Assembly (NCBI GenBank): GCA_041395205.1
Contig: JAWLAZ010000001.1
Span: forward strand, 1,116,001-1,180,000
Direction of reading: 5' to 3'
Source: JAHEFU01 sp041395205
GTDB lineage: Bacteria > 4484-113 > JAFGCY01
Length of the DNA: 64,000 bases
Shown here: piece by piece, positions 7,005 through 14,907 of the stretch
How the letters are laid out: each line of letters opens with the position of its first letter
How positions within the stretch are numbered: the stretch's first letter is position 1
Notes under the pieces: generated by a model
What the model saw: the letters and a program-made list of their open reading frames with translations, nothing else
Told to the model about the DNA's origin: nothing
Database searches by the model: none
Program-made: the position numbers and the translations under genes

Positions 7005-8608
7005 CGGATGCTGACGACAGAAATCTGACTGCCCCCGGGGAAGAGGAGCAGGCTCCCGCTCCGCAGCTTGCGGATGACATCGCTCAGGCGGATGCCGCTC
7101 AGGGCGTGCCTACTGCCGCGGAGCCGCAGACTGCGGACGATGCGACTGCGGAGTCCTATGCCCCGTATGTTCCGCAGCAGCCGCGGCTCAGCCGCAAGGT
7201 CGTGCGCGGCAGCCGCCGCCGCACGCAGCGCATGCCCTTCATGCTGCACAGCCCGCTGGGCATGGTGCTGATCTTCCTGTTCGTCGTGGGTGGGATCTTC
7301 GCCTGGAACTGGTTCACGGTGCCGATCGAGAACAAGGTTACCGGCCAGAGCAGCACGCGCTGGGAGCAGGGCGTGAAGCTGGCCCGCAACATGGTCAGCC
7401 CCAAGGCCTCGCTCAGGGAGAGCTTCGACGGCAAGCAGCATCTGACGATCCTGCTGATCGGCCTGGACCATGTCCCGGCCACGAAGAAGGACCCGGGCAT
7501 CATTCGCCGCAATGACAGCACGCTCGTGGCCAGTACCGATTTCGAATCGGGCCAGATCCGGCTTGCCAGCCTGCCGCGTGACGGCTGGATCCAGCACTGG
7601 CAGAACGGCACGAATTTCGGCTATGAGAAGCTCGGACATACATATGCCTATGGGCAGATGTACAACCAGAAGAAGAAACAGGACCTGACCGAGGGTGGAC
7701 TGACCCGGGCCCGGGAATCCGTTTCAAAGCTCCTCGATATGGAGATTGACCACTACGTGGTCATCGAATTCGAGGGCTTCATCAAACTGATTGACGAACT
7801 CGGCGGCCTGGAAGTGGATGTCGAGAAGAACATGAACTGGGATGACAATGCCGGCGACCTGCATATCCATCTGAAGAAGGGCCTGCAGCATCTCGACGGC
7901 GTGGAGGCCATGGGCTATGCCCGCTTCCGCCATGATGCGATGGGCGACAAGGGCCGGATGCAGCGCCAGCAGAAGGTGATCAGGCTGATCCTTGAGAAGA
8001 TGGCTACGCCGCAGATGCTGCCCAAGCTGCCCCAGCTGGCAAAGCTCTTCAATGAGAGCGTGAAGACCAGTCTCAGCCTGGACCAGCTGCTGGCTCTCGC
8101 CCAGCATACGGAGGACTACAACCTCGAGGAAATGGAGTCCATGAGCCTGCCCAGCTACTGGGCCCGGGAACCTGGACATGAGCGCATGCTCCCCGGAGTC
8201 TCCGCCGAGAACCAGCACCTGCGTACCAGTGATGAATACATCGCGCCCTCCGACGTGAAGAAGGTCGCTGAGTTCCTGGCTGACCTCAACGCACCCCCGC
8301 GGGCCGTGGTCCGGCTCAATGCCGAGGCCGGCACTGTCCCCTTCACGGCCACGCTTGATGCCTCGAAGAGTTCAGACCGCGACGGCAGTGTTGCGAGCTA
8401 TGAGGTGGACTGGAACGGGGATGGCAACTTCGAGGAGCAGAGCACCGAGCCGCAGCTCAGCCACGAATACAGCACAGCCGGCGAATTCACGATCAGCGTG
8501 CGCGTGCTGGACGACAAGGGCAAACCAAGTCCGGTGCAGAAGCTGCAGCTGATCCTCGTTGCCCCCAGTGAGCAGGCCAGCGGCGGCAACGGCGGCGGCA
8601 CGGCCTGA
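7001..8608 (+). CDS. LytR-CpsA-Psr family protein with C-terminal PKD domain
   Basis: A 535-residue membrane-anchored protein. A disordered Ala/Gln-rich cytoplasmic N-terminus (about residues 1-75) is followed by one membrane segment (about 84-105) and the LCP domain from about residue 147, seen as LTILLIGLD, RRNDSTLVAS, SLPRDGWI, the Arg of YARFRHD and GRMQRQQ. LCP enzymes move polyprenyl-phosphate-linked glycopolymers onto the cell wall or other acceptors. Residues about 447-525 form a PKD-like domain (DASKSSDRDGSVASYEVDW), unusual for LCP proteins. TTG 7001 overlaps the yqeK stop, implying translational coupling. Confidence 0.85.
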   Translation: MTDADDRNLTAPGEEEQAPAPQLADDIAQADAAQGVPTAAEPQTADDATAESYAPYVPQQPRLSRKVVRGSRRRTQRMPFMLHSPLGMVLIFLFVVGGIFAWNWFTVPIENKVTGQSSTRWEQGVKLARNMVSPKASLRESFDGKQHLTILLIGLDHVPATKKDPGIIRRNDSTLVASTDFESGQIRLASLPRDGWIQHWQNGTNFGYEKLGHTYAYGQMYNQKKKQDLTEGGLTRARESVSKLLDMEIDHYVVIEFEGFIKLIDELGGLEVDVEKNMNWDDNAGDLHIHLKKGLQHLDGVEAMGYARFRHDAMGDKGRMQRQQKVIRLILEKMATPQMLPKLPQLAKLFNESVKTSLSLDQLLALAQHTEDYNLEEMESMSLPSYWAREPGHERMLPGVSAENQHLRTSDEYIAPSDVKKVAEFLADLNAPPRAVVRLNAEAGTVPFTATLDASKSSDRDGSVASYEVDWNGDGNFEEQSTEPQLSHEYSTAGEFTISVRVLDDKGKPSPVQKLQLILVAPSEQASGGNGGGTA

Positions 8609-8630
8609 GCGGAGTCCCACGCCCGTCGAG

Positions 8631-8636
8631 TAGAAT
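8631..8636 (+). promoter_or_regulatory. TAGAAT box upstream of rsfS
   Basis: TAGAAT about 39 nt before ATG 8676. The transcript would have a leader of about 33 nt with a Shine-Dalgarno site (AGGGAG), the leadered type. Confidence 0.4.
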
Positions 8637-8675
8637 CTTGCCCGGCGGCCCGCAGCGGGCAGAGCCAGGGAGTAT

Positions 8676-9071
8676 ATGGTCAAGTTACCCAAGAAGAGTC
8701 CGCAGCTGACGGATCATGAGGACGACGATCCGAGCATGGATGAAATCCTGCGCCTGATCCATCAGACGATCGACATGCGCAAGGGTGAGCGTCCGCTCGT
8801 GATCGACGTTTCGGAGCAGGTCGACTACGTGGATTACATCGTGATCGCCAACGGGCTGACGGCCCTGCACAACCGGGCGATCATGGACTACGTGATTGAG
8901 GAAATGGCCAGGTATGATATAATGCCGGACGGCCTAAACGGTTATGAAAACGGCGAGTGGATACTCGCTGATTTCGGCGTTCTGACCGTGCACATTTTCA
9001 CTCCGGCGCTACGGGAGTTCTACCGGCTGGAGGATCTGTGGGCGGCAGGCAGAGAGGTTGAGATGAACTGA
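8676..9071 (+). CDS. rsfS: Ribosomal silencing factor RsfS
   Basis: A 131-residue Iojap/RsfS-family protein that binds ribosomal protein L14 and blocks subunit joining under starvation. Family signatures are visible: VDYVDYIVIANGLTALHNRAI (the D-Y-x-V-I-A-N-G form of the usual DYFVIATG), NGYENGEWILADFG and VHIFTPALREFYRLEDLW. An acidic N-terminal extension of about 20 residues precedes the domain. A good AGGGAG ribosome-binding site sits upstream of ATG 8676. The gene ends 3 nt before tRNA-Ala. Confidence 0.92.
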   Translation: MVKLPKKSPQLTDHEDDDPSMDEILRLIHQTIDMRKGERPLVIDVSEQVDYVDYIVIANGLTALHNRAIMDYVIEEMARYDIMPDGLNGYENGEWILADFGVLTVHIFTPALREFYRLEDLWAAGREVEMN

Positions 9072-9074
9072 TTC

Positions 9075-9146
9075 GGGGCTGTGGCGCAGTGGTAGCGCAT
9101 CTGTCTGGCAGACAGAGGGTCAGGGGTTCGAATCCCCTCAGCTCCA
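9075..9146 (+). tRNA. tRNA-Ala (anticodon GGC)
   Basis: A cloverleaf of 72 nt. The acceptor stem GGGGCTG pairs with CAGCTCC and includes the G3:U70 wobble that is the alanine identity element. The anticodon stem TCTGT/ACAGA holds loop CTGGCAG, giving anticodon GGC. The T arm AGGGG-TTCGAAT-CCCCT is normal. CCA is not encoded. A T-run follows (GTTTTTT), which could end transcription. Confidence 0.95.
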
Positions 9147-9228
9147 GTTTTTTCATTTCATCGCAACCGATCACCGTTCCGGCAGTCATAATGAAATGGA
9201 CTACCGGGGAATGCCAAGGGTGGTTTGT

Positions 9229-10527
9229 ATGAACAACGCATTTAAGAAGTTATGCATGGTTGCCGTGGCGCTTCTTGCCATGGTCGGCTCATTTTCCACC
9301 GCCGAGGCCAAGGTCGAGGAAGCCCAGCTTCTTCGCTTCAACCCGGACGAGGATCTGAAGACCCGCTACATGCTGCAGCTCATCATGAACGGTGAACAGG
9401 TCAGCCCGGGTCTCAAGGATGAGATCGTCTGGGGTGAGTTCGCCATCGGCAGTGTCTATGAGGACGTCGTTGAATACAGCGGCCCCGGCCTCAACCGCAA
9501 CCAGATCAACTTCTATACCTACCGCGTGCGCGCCCTGGATTCCCTCCTCGGCCGTGACCGCGTCGATGCCCGTTTCGGCGACGATGGCTGGAGCAACTTC
9601 AACCTCGACGGCGGCGGCAGTGGCGACGGCGGCGGTGGTGGCGGTGGCACGCTCGGCTTCGGCGATGACTTCATCAAGAACCTCGGCCTGCCCCCCAGTG
9701 ATCCCGGCATGGGTGCCGGCAGCGGCCCGATGCAGGGCGGCGGAGAAGGTGGCGGTGGTGGCGACGGTGACGGCGGTGGCTTTGCCGGCGGCATCTCCGA
9801 CAGCATTGACCTCGACAGCGTGACCGTCAACAACATTGAGTACGTGATGAACAAGCAGGGCGAGGTGCTTGACGTGGGGGGCCTGGAGCTGCTGCGCAAG
9901 GTCTCCCGCAACCGTCTCGTGGCTGATGATGAGACCGACCGCAACTACATCGACCTCAACATCTCCCACGTATTTGAGTGGACGCACCTGCTCTACCTGC
10001 CCGACTACCCCGTCTACAACGACAACATCTGGTTCCACAGCTTCCCGATCCACGTTCCCGGCCTGCCGGAGAACGAGCCGATCATGACCAAGTTCATGTA
10101 CAAGCTGATCGACTACACCCAGATCAACGGCCGCAACCTGGCGATCATCGACATGAGCGGCGTGTCCGAGTGGAACAAGGAATGGGAGGAGCGCACCAGC
10201 GAGGAACTCACCGAGTTCAAGAGCTGGGGCAACATCGGCATTTCCAGCCGCTACTACTTCGACATCGACCGCGGCGTGGTGTTCGGCATCGAGAAGCCGC
10301 CGCACCGCCACAGCGTCACCAATGCGGTGGACCAGCCCGTCGGTGCTCCCTATCCCTTCGACGGTGTGTTCGGCGTCCGCTTCCCGGGCCTGATCGTGAT
10401 GATGGAGTTCTTCTATCACACCCGCGTGACCGACATCTCCGGCCGCCCGCGCCTGATGGAGATCGAGCCCAAGGAGCTGCGCCGCTACATCGTGTTCAAC
10501 ATCCTGGCCCAACTTGAGGCTGAGTAG
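9229..10527 (+). CDS. Secreted protein with glycine-rich linker
   Basis: A 432-residue protein with a Sec signal peptide (core MVAVALLAMVGSFS, cleavage near AEA). A mature domain of about 110 residues is followed by a strongly Gly/Asp-rich linker (about residues 125-200, runs of GGG and GDG). A second folded part is rich in aromatic and acidic residues, with blocks such as YFDIDRGVVFGIEKPPHRHS. I do not recognise the family. ATG 9229 is preferred over ATG 9196 because AAGGGTGG lies just before it and the signal peptide starts there. A strong terminator follows. Confidence 0.7.
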   Translation: MNNAFKKLCMVAVALLAMVGSFSTAEAKVEEAQLLRFNPDEDLKTRYMLQLIMNGEQVSPGLKDEIVWGEFAIGSVYEDVVEYSGPGLNRNQINFYTYRVRALDSLLGRDRVDARFGDDGWSNFNLDGGGSGDGGGGGGGTLGFGDDFIKNLGLPPSDPGMGAGSGPMQGGGEGGGGGDGDGGGFAGGISDSIDLDSVTVNNIEYVMNKQGEVLDVGGLELLRKVSRNRLVADDETDRNYIDLNISHVFEWTHLLYLPDYPVYNDNIWFHSFPIHVPGLPENEPIMTKFMYKLIDYTQINGRNLAIIDMSGVSEWNKEWEERTSEELTEFKSWGNIGISSRYYFDIDRGVVFGIEKPPHRHSVTNAVDQPVGAPYPFDGVFGVRFPGLIVMMEFFYHTRVTDISGRPRLMEIEPKELRRYIVFNILAQLEAE

Positions 10528-10548
10528 TCTTACAACTGACCGACCCTG

Positions 10549-10580
10549 CAGGCCCCGCCACGGCGGGGCCTGTTTCGTTT
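10549..10580 (+). terminator. Rho-independent terminator
   Basis: A GC-rich hairpin (CAGGCCCCGCC / GGCGGGGCCTG, short loop, 10549-10572) followed by TTTCGTTTC. It ends the secreted Gly-rich protein transcript. Confidence 0.8.
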
Positions 10581-10623
10581 CTTCTGAAAGATTGCTAAGC
10601 GGCCTGCAGAGGTATGCAACCCC

Positions 10624-11091
10624 GTGAACCGGATCCTCCTGATCGCAGGCCTGCTGTTGCTGCTGGCGCTGCTGGGCCTGCTGCTGCCCCCGATGCTGCA
10701 GCGCTCAGCCGTGCGCAGTGCGCTGCTGGAGCTGAGTGATGCGGTGCGCGAGGCGGACCTCAACGGAGTGCAGCAGGGCATCCTGCCAGCGCAGCGCCAG
10801 CTTGCTGACGATCTCATCGGGCCACTGCTGCCGGCACACGGATCCAGCCTGCGGCATACGCGCATCCGTTCCATGGAACGCCTGGCTGCCGACCGCTATT
10901 CCGTGGAAGTCGTGTTCAGCTTTGACGATCCCAGCTGGGGCCGCCAGCTGATTGAGGGCCGGATGCTGATGCAGCGTGACGGCGGACTGTGGCTGCTGGA
11001 CCTGCAGTCCTGCGAGGCCCGCCAGTTCAGCATCAATGGCGATGGCGACTGGACATCCGCCGTGGATTGGCTTACTCTGGCGCAACCCTGA
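10624..11091 (+). CDS. Membrane-anchored hypothetical protein upstream of ribD
   Basis: A 155-residue protein with an N-terminal membrane segment (Leu-rich, residues 4-24), then a small domain with alternating strands (YSVEVVFSFDD, MLMQRDGGLWLLDLQS) reminiscent of NTF2/lumazine-binding-like folds. The family is not certain. GTG 10624 starts the frame; a GAGG lies 11 nt upstream. The stop codon shares one base with the ribD start (TGATG), so the two are translationally coupled. Confidence 0.65.
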   Translation: MNRILLIAGLLLLLALLGLLLPPMLQRSAVRSALLELSDAVREADLNGVQQGILPAQRQLADDLIGPLLPAHGSSLRHTRIRSMERLAADRYSVEVVFSFDDPSWGRQLIEGRMLMQRDGGLWLLDLQSCEARQFSINGDGDWTSAVDWLTLAQP

Positions 11092-12263
11092 TGATCACTG
11101 ACATTAACCCCTATCCGGCCGGCAGCGATGAGCACTACATTTACCGTGCCCTGCAGCTCGCGCGGCGGGGCCTCGGCTGGGTCAGCCCCAATCCGCTGGT
11201 GGGCTGCGTGTTGGTCCGCGACGGGCAGGTGCTGGCCGAGGGCTGGCATGCCAACTATGGGGAGAAGCACGCCGAAGCCGCAGCCGTTGCCGCAGCGGGG
11301 GAATGCCGGGGGGCCACCGCCTATGTGAGCCTGGAACCCTGCTCGCACAGCGGCCGCCAGCCGCGCAACTGCAGCACCGTGCTCATTGATGCAGGGGTTT
11401 CCCGCGTGGTGTATGCCACGGAGGACCCGGACCAGCGCAGCCACGCCCGCTCAGCTGCAATGCTGGGCGATGCCGGAATCCAGGTGGATGGAGGCCTGCT
11501 CGCCGCGGAGGCCCGGCTGCTGAATGATGCCTTTGCACACAATCAGCGGCAGGGCAGCTGCTTCATCTGCCTGAAGCTGGCCATGAGCCTGGACGGCCGG
11601 ATCGCCTGTGCCAACGGGCACAGCCAGTGGCTCAGTGGTCCCCGAAGCCTCGGCTATGCGCACTACCTGCGCCAGAAGCACGACGCGATTCTCGTCGGCA
11701 GCGGCACGGTGCTGGCTGACAATCCACGACTCAGCACCCGGCGCGCAGCGCTCAGTGCCTTCATGGAGGATGCAGCTTCCCTGCAGATCCGCCATGCCAG
11801 CCGCGTGGTGCTTGATCCGCATTTCAGGCTGCTGCCTGAACTCAGCCGGCTGGCGCTGGCTGAGCTCTCCGGTGATTTCCGTCCGGAGCTGCCCCGCCTG
11901 CTGATCGCAGGCCTGCAGTCCGCTCTGCCTCGGCAGGAGCTTCCGCGGGGAGTGGAGCTCATCGGTCTGGAACCTGAGGATGGACGGCTGTCCTTTGCGA
12001 TGCTGGCGGATGCACTCTGGCAGCGCGGCATCCGCAGCATGCTGGTGGAAGGCGGGGCGGGGGTTGCCGCCGAACTGCTCAGCCAGAACATGGCCCATCA
12101 GCTGTCTCTGGTCTACACGCCGCAGCTGCTCGGTGCTGATGCCATGCCCTTCAGTCCGGCGCTGGGGCTGGAGCAGGTCGGCGATGCGCGGCAGTTCCGG
12201 CTGCTTGATTCCATGCGGCTCGACGACGACATGCTGCTGATTCTGGACCCCAAGTCAGTCTGA
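11091..12263 (+). CDS. ribD: Bifunctional riboflavin deaminase/reductase RibD
   Basis: A 390-residue enzyme for steps two and three of riboflavin synthesis. The N-terminal deaminase shows NPLVGCVLV, KHAEAAA (H60, E62) and LEPCSHSGRQ. The C-terminal reductase shows LKLAMSLDGRIA, SQWLSGP, DAILVGSGTVLADNPRL and LVEGGAGVAAELL. The second zinc Cys is odd: C84 and C94 are separated by nine residues, whereas the family norm is CSHxGxTPPC with eight. No other rib genes lie nearby. ATG 11091 overlaps the previous stop by one base. Confidence 0.92.
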   Translation: MITDINPYPAGSDEHYIYRALQLARRGLGWVSPNPLVGCVLVRDGQVLAEGWHANYGEKHAEAAAVAAAGECRGATAYVSLEPCSHSGRQPRNCSTVLIDAGVSRVVYATEDPDQRSHARSAAMLGDAGIQVDGGLLAAEARLLNDAFAHNQRQGSCFICLKLAMSLDGRIACANGHSQWLSGPRSLGYAHYLRQKHDAILVGSGTVLADNPRLSTRRAALSAFMEDAASLQIRHASRVVLDPHFRLLPELSRLALAELSGDFRPELPRLLIAGLQSALPRQELPRGVELIGLEPEDGRLSFAMLADALWQRGIRSMLVEGGAGVAAELLSQNMAHQLSLVYTPQLLGADAMPFSPALGLEQVGDARQFRLLDSMRLDDDMLLILDPKSV

Positions 12264-12426
12264 GTCAGGTTAAATCCCGGTAGACTGGCAATTTTCTTGC
12301 TAAATCAGCGGGTAACTGCGACCGATATCCTGTATGATCTGATTGGCTAATAAATACCCATATATTCAGATTCAATAATGTCGTTTTGATCACTTACTGC
12401 TTGGATCTCCACAAAGGGGTTGCCTT

Positions 12427-13251
12427 ATGAGAGGAAATGAACTGGGAAACTACATCAAGCTGCTGCGCATCAAGAACAACATGACGATGACGCAGACGGC
12501 TGGTATCACCGGCATCACTCAGGGTTACATCAGCCAGATCGAGAACGGCATCTACACTCCCTCCGCCAAGACGCTTGCCAAGCTGGCCCGGGCCTACAAC
12601 GTGCCGGAGATCCACCTGCTGCGCAAGGCGGGGATCGTGCAGTCCATCGCCGCAAACATGCCGGAGCATGATTCCGCCAGTGGACTGAGCAGCTTTGAGG
12701 CTGATCCGCTGGTGGAGGTCAGTGACGGCACTGAGCTGATGGACATGCTGCGCCGCGGCATCACCAACCTGGAGTACCTTTCCAGCCAGATCCGCCAGCG
12801 GGGCCAGATCTCAAGCCTGCCTGCCGCCAGTTACGCCCGGGGCCAGGACCAGGAACTCAGCAGTGAGATGACCCTGCCGGTCTACGAATCAAACTGGCAG
12901 CCGGTCACCAACGTGGCCGGGGAGCATGCTGGCTTCCACCTGCCGGCTTCGCTCTGCAATGATGACATCGATGCATTCGTGCTCAGTGTGGATGACAACG
13001 CCATGGCGCCGATCGTCACCGCCGGTGACTGGGTCGTCGTCAGCCCCGCCAGCAAGCCCGTCAACGGCTGCATGGTGGCGATCAACGACCGCAACCAGAT
13101 CAAGCTGCGCAGCTACATGGAGGTCGAGGGCATGCTGGCGCTTTCGCCGGCCAACTCGGACTACGCGCATTCCACGCTGCTGATCGAGCGCAGCGGCGAG
13201 AAGGTCGAGATCGTCGGACGCGCCCTGCGGGTTGTCAACCGCGAGCTCTAG
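12427..13251 (+). CDS. XRE-type repressor with inactive S24-like domain
   Basis: A 274-residue regulator. Residues about 8-62 form an HTH_3 domain (ITQGYISQIENGIYTPSAKTL). Residues about 150-270 follow the LexA/CI S24 fold (PVYESNW, then FVLSVDDNAMAPIVTAGD, WVVVSPAS, NQIKLRSY). In self-cleaving members the nucleophile is the Ser of a G/D-SM motif. Here the equivalent is Ala192 (NAM) while the general-base Lys is present (K226), so autocleavage is unlikely. It may instead sense a ligand or dimerise. AAAGGGG precedes ATG 12427. Targets unknown. Confidence 0.85.
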   Translation: MRGNELGNYIKLLRIKNNMTMTQTAGITGITQGYISQIENGIYTPSAKTLAKLARAYNVPEIHLLRKAGIVQSIAANMPEHDSASGLSSFEADPLVEVSDGTELMDMLRRGITNLEYLSSQIRQRGQISSLPAASYARGQDQELSSEMTLPVYESNWQPVTNVAGEHAGFHLPASLCNDDIDAFVLSVDDNAMAPIVTAGDWVVVSPASKPVNGCMVAINDRNQIKLRSYMEVEGMLALSPANSDYAHSTLLIERSGEKVEIVGRALRVVNREL

Positions 13252-13261
13252 CCCCGCCTGA

Positions 13262-13267
13262 TATCAT
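13262..13267 (+). promoter_or_regulatory. TATCAT box, leaderless start for the phosphoribosyltransferase
   Basis: TATCAT followed by six bases and GTG 13274. Confidence 0.55.
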
Positions 13268-13273
13268 CTGCGC

Positions 13274-13780
13274 GTGGCAGGACCCAGGCAGGTGGCTCGC
13301 GGTGGCGGGCAGTACATGGTCACGGCGCAGGCATACACGGCGCTGCTTGACCGCATGGCCCGCCATGCCGACGCAATGCAACCGCGCCCGGACTGCGTCG
13401 TCGGCGTGATCCGCAGCGGGCTGTTCCCGGCCGTCTACCTGAGCCACCAGCTGAAGCTGCCCTTCTTCTGCGCCAGTGATGTTGACAATATCCCGGTTGA
13501 CAGGCTGCATTGCCCCCTGCTGTGTGACACCTCCTGCTGGAGTGGGGCCACCGTGCGCCGGCTGCAGGGCCGGCTGCTCGCCCGGGGCTGTGCAAGCGTG
13601 CCGGTGCTGGCCATGTACATACGCAACTTCCCCCGGCCGGATGTCGATGAGCTACACTTCCTCGAGGCCAGTGACCACATCATGCAGTTCTGGTACGACT
13701 ACGAGGGAATAATCGAGGAGGTCAGCCAGCGTTCGCGCATGGGCGGGCCCCCTCCACAAGAGGATCAAGCCAATGGATAG
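13274..13780 (+). CDS. Phosphoribosyltransferase-domain protein
   Basis: A 168-residue PRTase-fold protein: VVGVIRSGLFPAVYLSHQL corresponds to the first strand-helix unit and LLCDTSCWSGATVRRL to the PRPP-binding loop (usual form DDxxxTGxT). The loop has Cys and Ser where the acidic pair and Thr-Gly are usual, so the substrate is uncertain; it resembles hypoxanthine/xanthine-type or regulatory PRTases. GTG 13274 fits the leaderless box, with ATG 13316 as an alternative. It overlaps tpiA by 8 nt. Confidence 0.75.
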   Translation: MAGPRQVARGGGQYMVTAQAYTALLDRMARHADAMQPRPDCVVGVIRSGLFPAVYLSHQLKLPFFCASDVDNIPVDRLHCPLLCDTSCWSGATVRRLQGRLLARGCASVPVLAMYIRNFPRPDVDELHFLEASDHIMQFWYDYEGIIEEVSQRSRMGGPPPQEDQANG

Positions 13781-14564
13781 CAAGCGCCGCCCCTTGCTGG
13801 CAGCGAACTGGAAGCAGAATCTGCTCTGGCAGGATATCGAGGATTACTGCGAGACTTTGCGCGAGGAGATGCCGGACTACTTCGGCGAGGCGGAGTCACC
13901 CCTGCCTGACCTGCTGATCTGCCCGCCGCTGTGCTACCTGGGACTGCTGGGGGCCCTGCTGGAGGATTCCCATGTCCTGAGCGGCAGCCAGCTTGTCAGC
14001 GCGGAGGGCGGGGGAGCCTTCACCGGTGAGGTCAGTGCCGCAATGGTGGCTGATCTCGGCTGTGATTACGTGATCGTCGGCCACTCCGAGCGCCGCCAGC
14101 TCTATGCTGACAGCGAGGAGCTGATCAGCCGCCGCATCAACCAGGCTCTGGAACATGACCTGCTGCCGATCCTCTGTGTCGGTGAGGATCTGGATACCCG
14201 CCGCAGCGGTTCCGCCGAGGAGTTCGTCCAGGCTCAGCTCGCGGCACAGCTTGTCCCCCTGCGCGCTGCAGCCCAGCAGGAACTGGTGATTGCCTATGAA
14301 CCGATCTGGGCGATCGGCACCGGCGAGAATGCCGCAGCTGCGGATGCCCAGCAGATGGCAGCCCTGATCCGCGGCTGGATCGGCACCAACATCTCCCCGG
14401 CGGCAGGCGCATCCGCCCTGCTGCTGTATGGTGGTTCAGTCAAGCCGGGCAATATCGTCGAGTATTTCACCCAGCCGGACATTGATGGTGCGCTGATCGG
14501 GGGAGCCAGTCTCAATCCACGGGACATGATTGCCATGCTGCGCTCCTGTGCTGCCGCTCTGTGA
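13773..14564 (+). CDS. tpiA: Triosephosphate isomerase
   Basis: A 263-residue TIM-barrel enzyme interconverting glyceraldehyde-3-phosphate and dihydroxyacetone phosphate in glycolysis. All catalytic blocks are present: AANWKQN with the Lys, IVGHSERR with the His, AYEPIWAIGTG with the Glu, and the phosphate-binding LLYGGSVKPGN and GALIGGASL. NWKQN replaces the common NWKMN. AGAGGATC precedes ATG 13773. It overlaps the PRTase gene and is probably co-transcribed with it. Confidence 0.95.
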   Translation: MDSKRRPLLAANWKQNLLWQDIEDYCETLREEMPDYFGEAESPLPDLLICPPLCYLGLLGALLEDSHVLSGSQLVSAEGGGAFTGEVSAAMVADLGCDYVIVGHSERRQLYADSEELISRRINQALEHDLLPILCVGEDLDTRRSGSAEEFVQAQLAAQLVPLRAAAQQELVIAYEPIWAIGTGENAAAADAQQMAALIRGWIGTNISPAAGASALLLYGGSVKPGNIVEYFTQPDIDGALIGGASLNPRDMIAMLRSCAAAL

Positions 14565-14700
14565 AACATGACACGTGAATCTGATATAAGGTAATATCTG
14601 GATTAAGCAAGGGCAGAATCCGTTTGGCGTTGACGGCTGCGGAATGTTGGCCGGTTAACATGTCTATGGGTTCGCCGAACAGGCTGTAGGGAACACTTCA

Positions 14701-14907
14701 ATGCGAATTACAATCGGACAATTCATCGGGCTTGTGCTGATTGCTGCGGTGATCTACTACTTCGTTTCGCCCTGGTGGGGGCAGCAGGACAGGAACTCCT
14801 GGATCAACCGGTGGAACAAATCCATCATCGACGATGACCGTGAAGTCGGCAGCACCACCTCATCTTCCCAGGAAGACAAGCCTTACGATCCCTCCGGCTG
14901 GAGCTGA
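14701..14907 (+). CDS. Small single-pass membrane protein
   Basis: A 68-residue protein with one membrane segment (about residues 7-24, FIGLVLIAAVIYYFVS) and a hydrophilic, acidic, Ser-rich tail. AGGGAA lies upstream of ATG 14701. It stops on the base before the end of the convergent sigma-factor gene. No family recognised. Confidence 0.6.
   Translation: MRITIGQFIGLVLIAAVIYYFVSPWWGQQDRNSWINRWNKSIIDDDREVGSTTSSSQEDKPYDPSGWS

Noticed and set aside
9289..10512. Long minus-strand frame opposite the secreted Gly-rich protein
   Set aside because: Composition (Ala/Val/His-rich) is that of a shadow frame. The plus-strand gene has a signal peptide, SD site and terminator.
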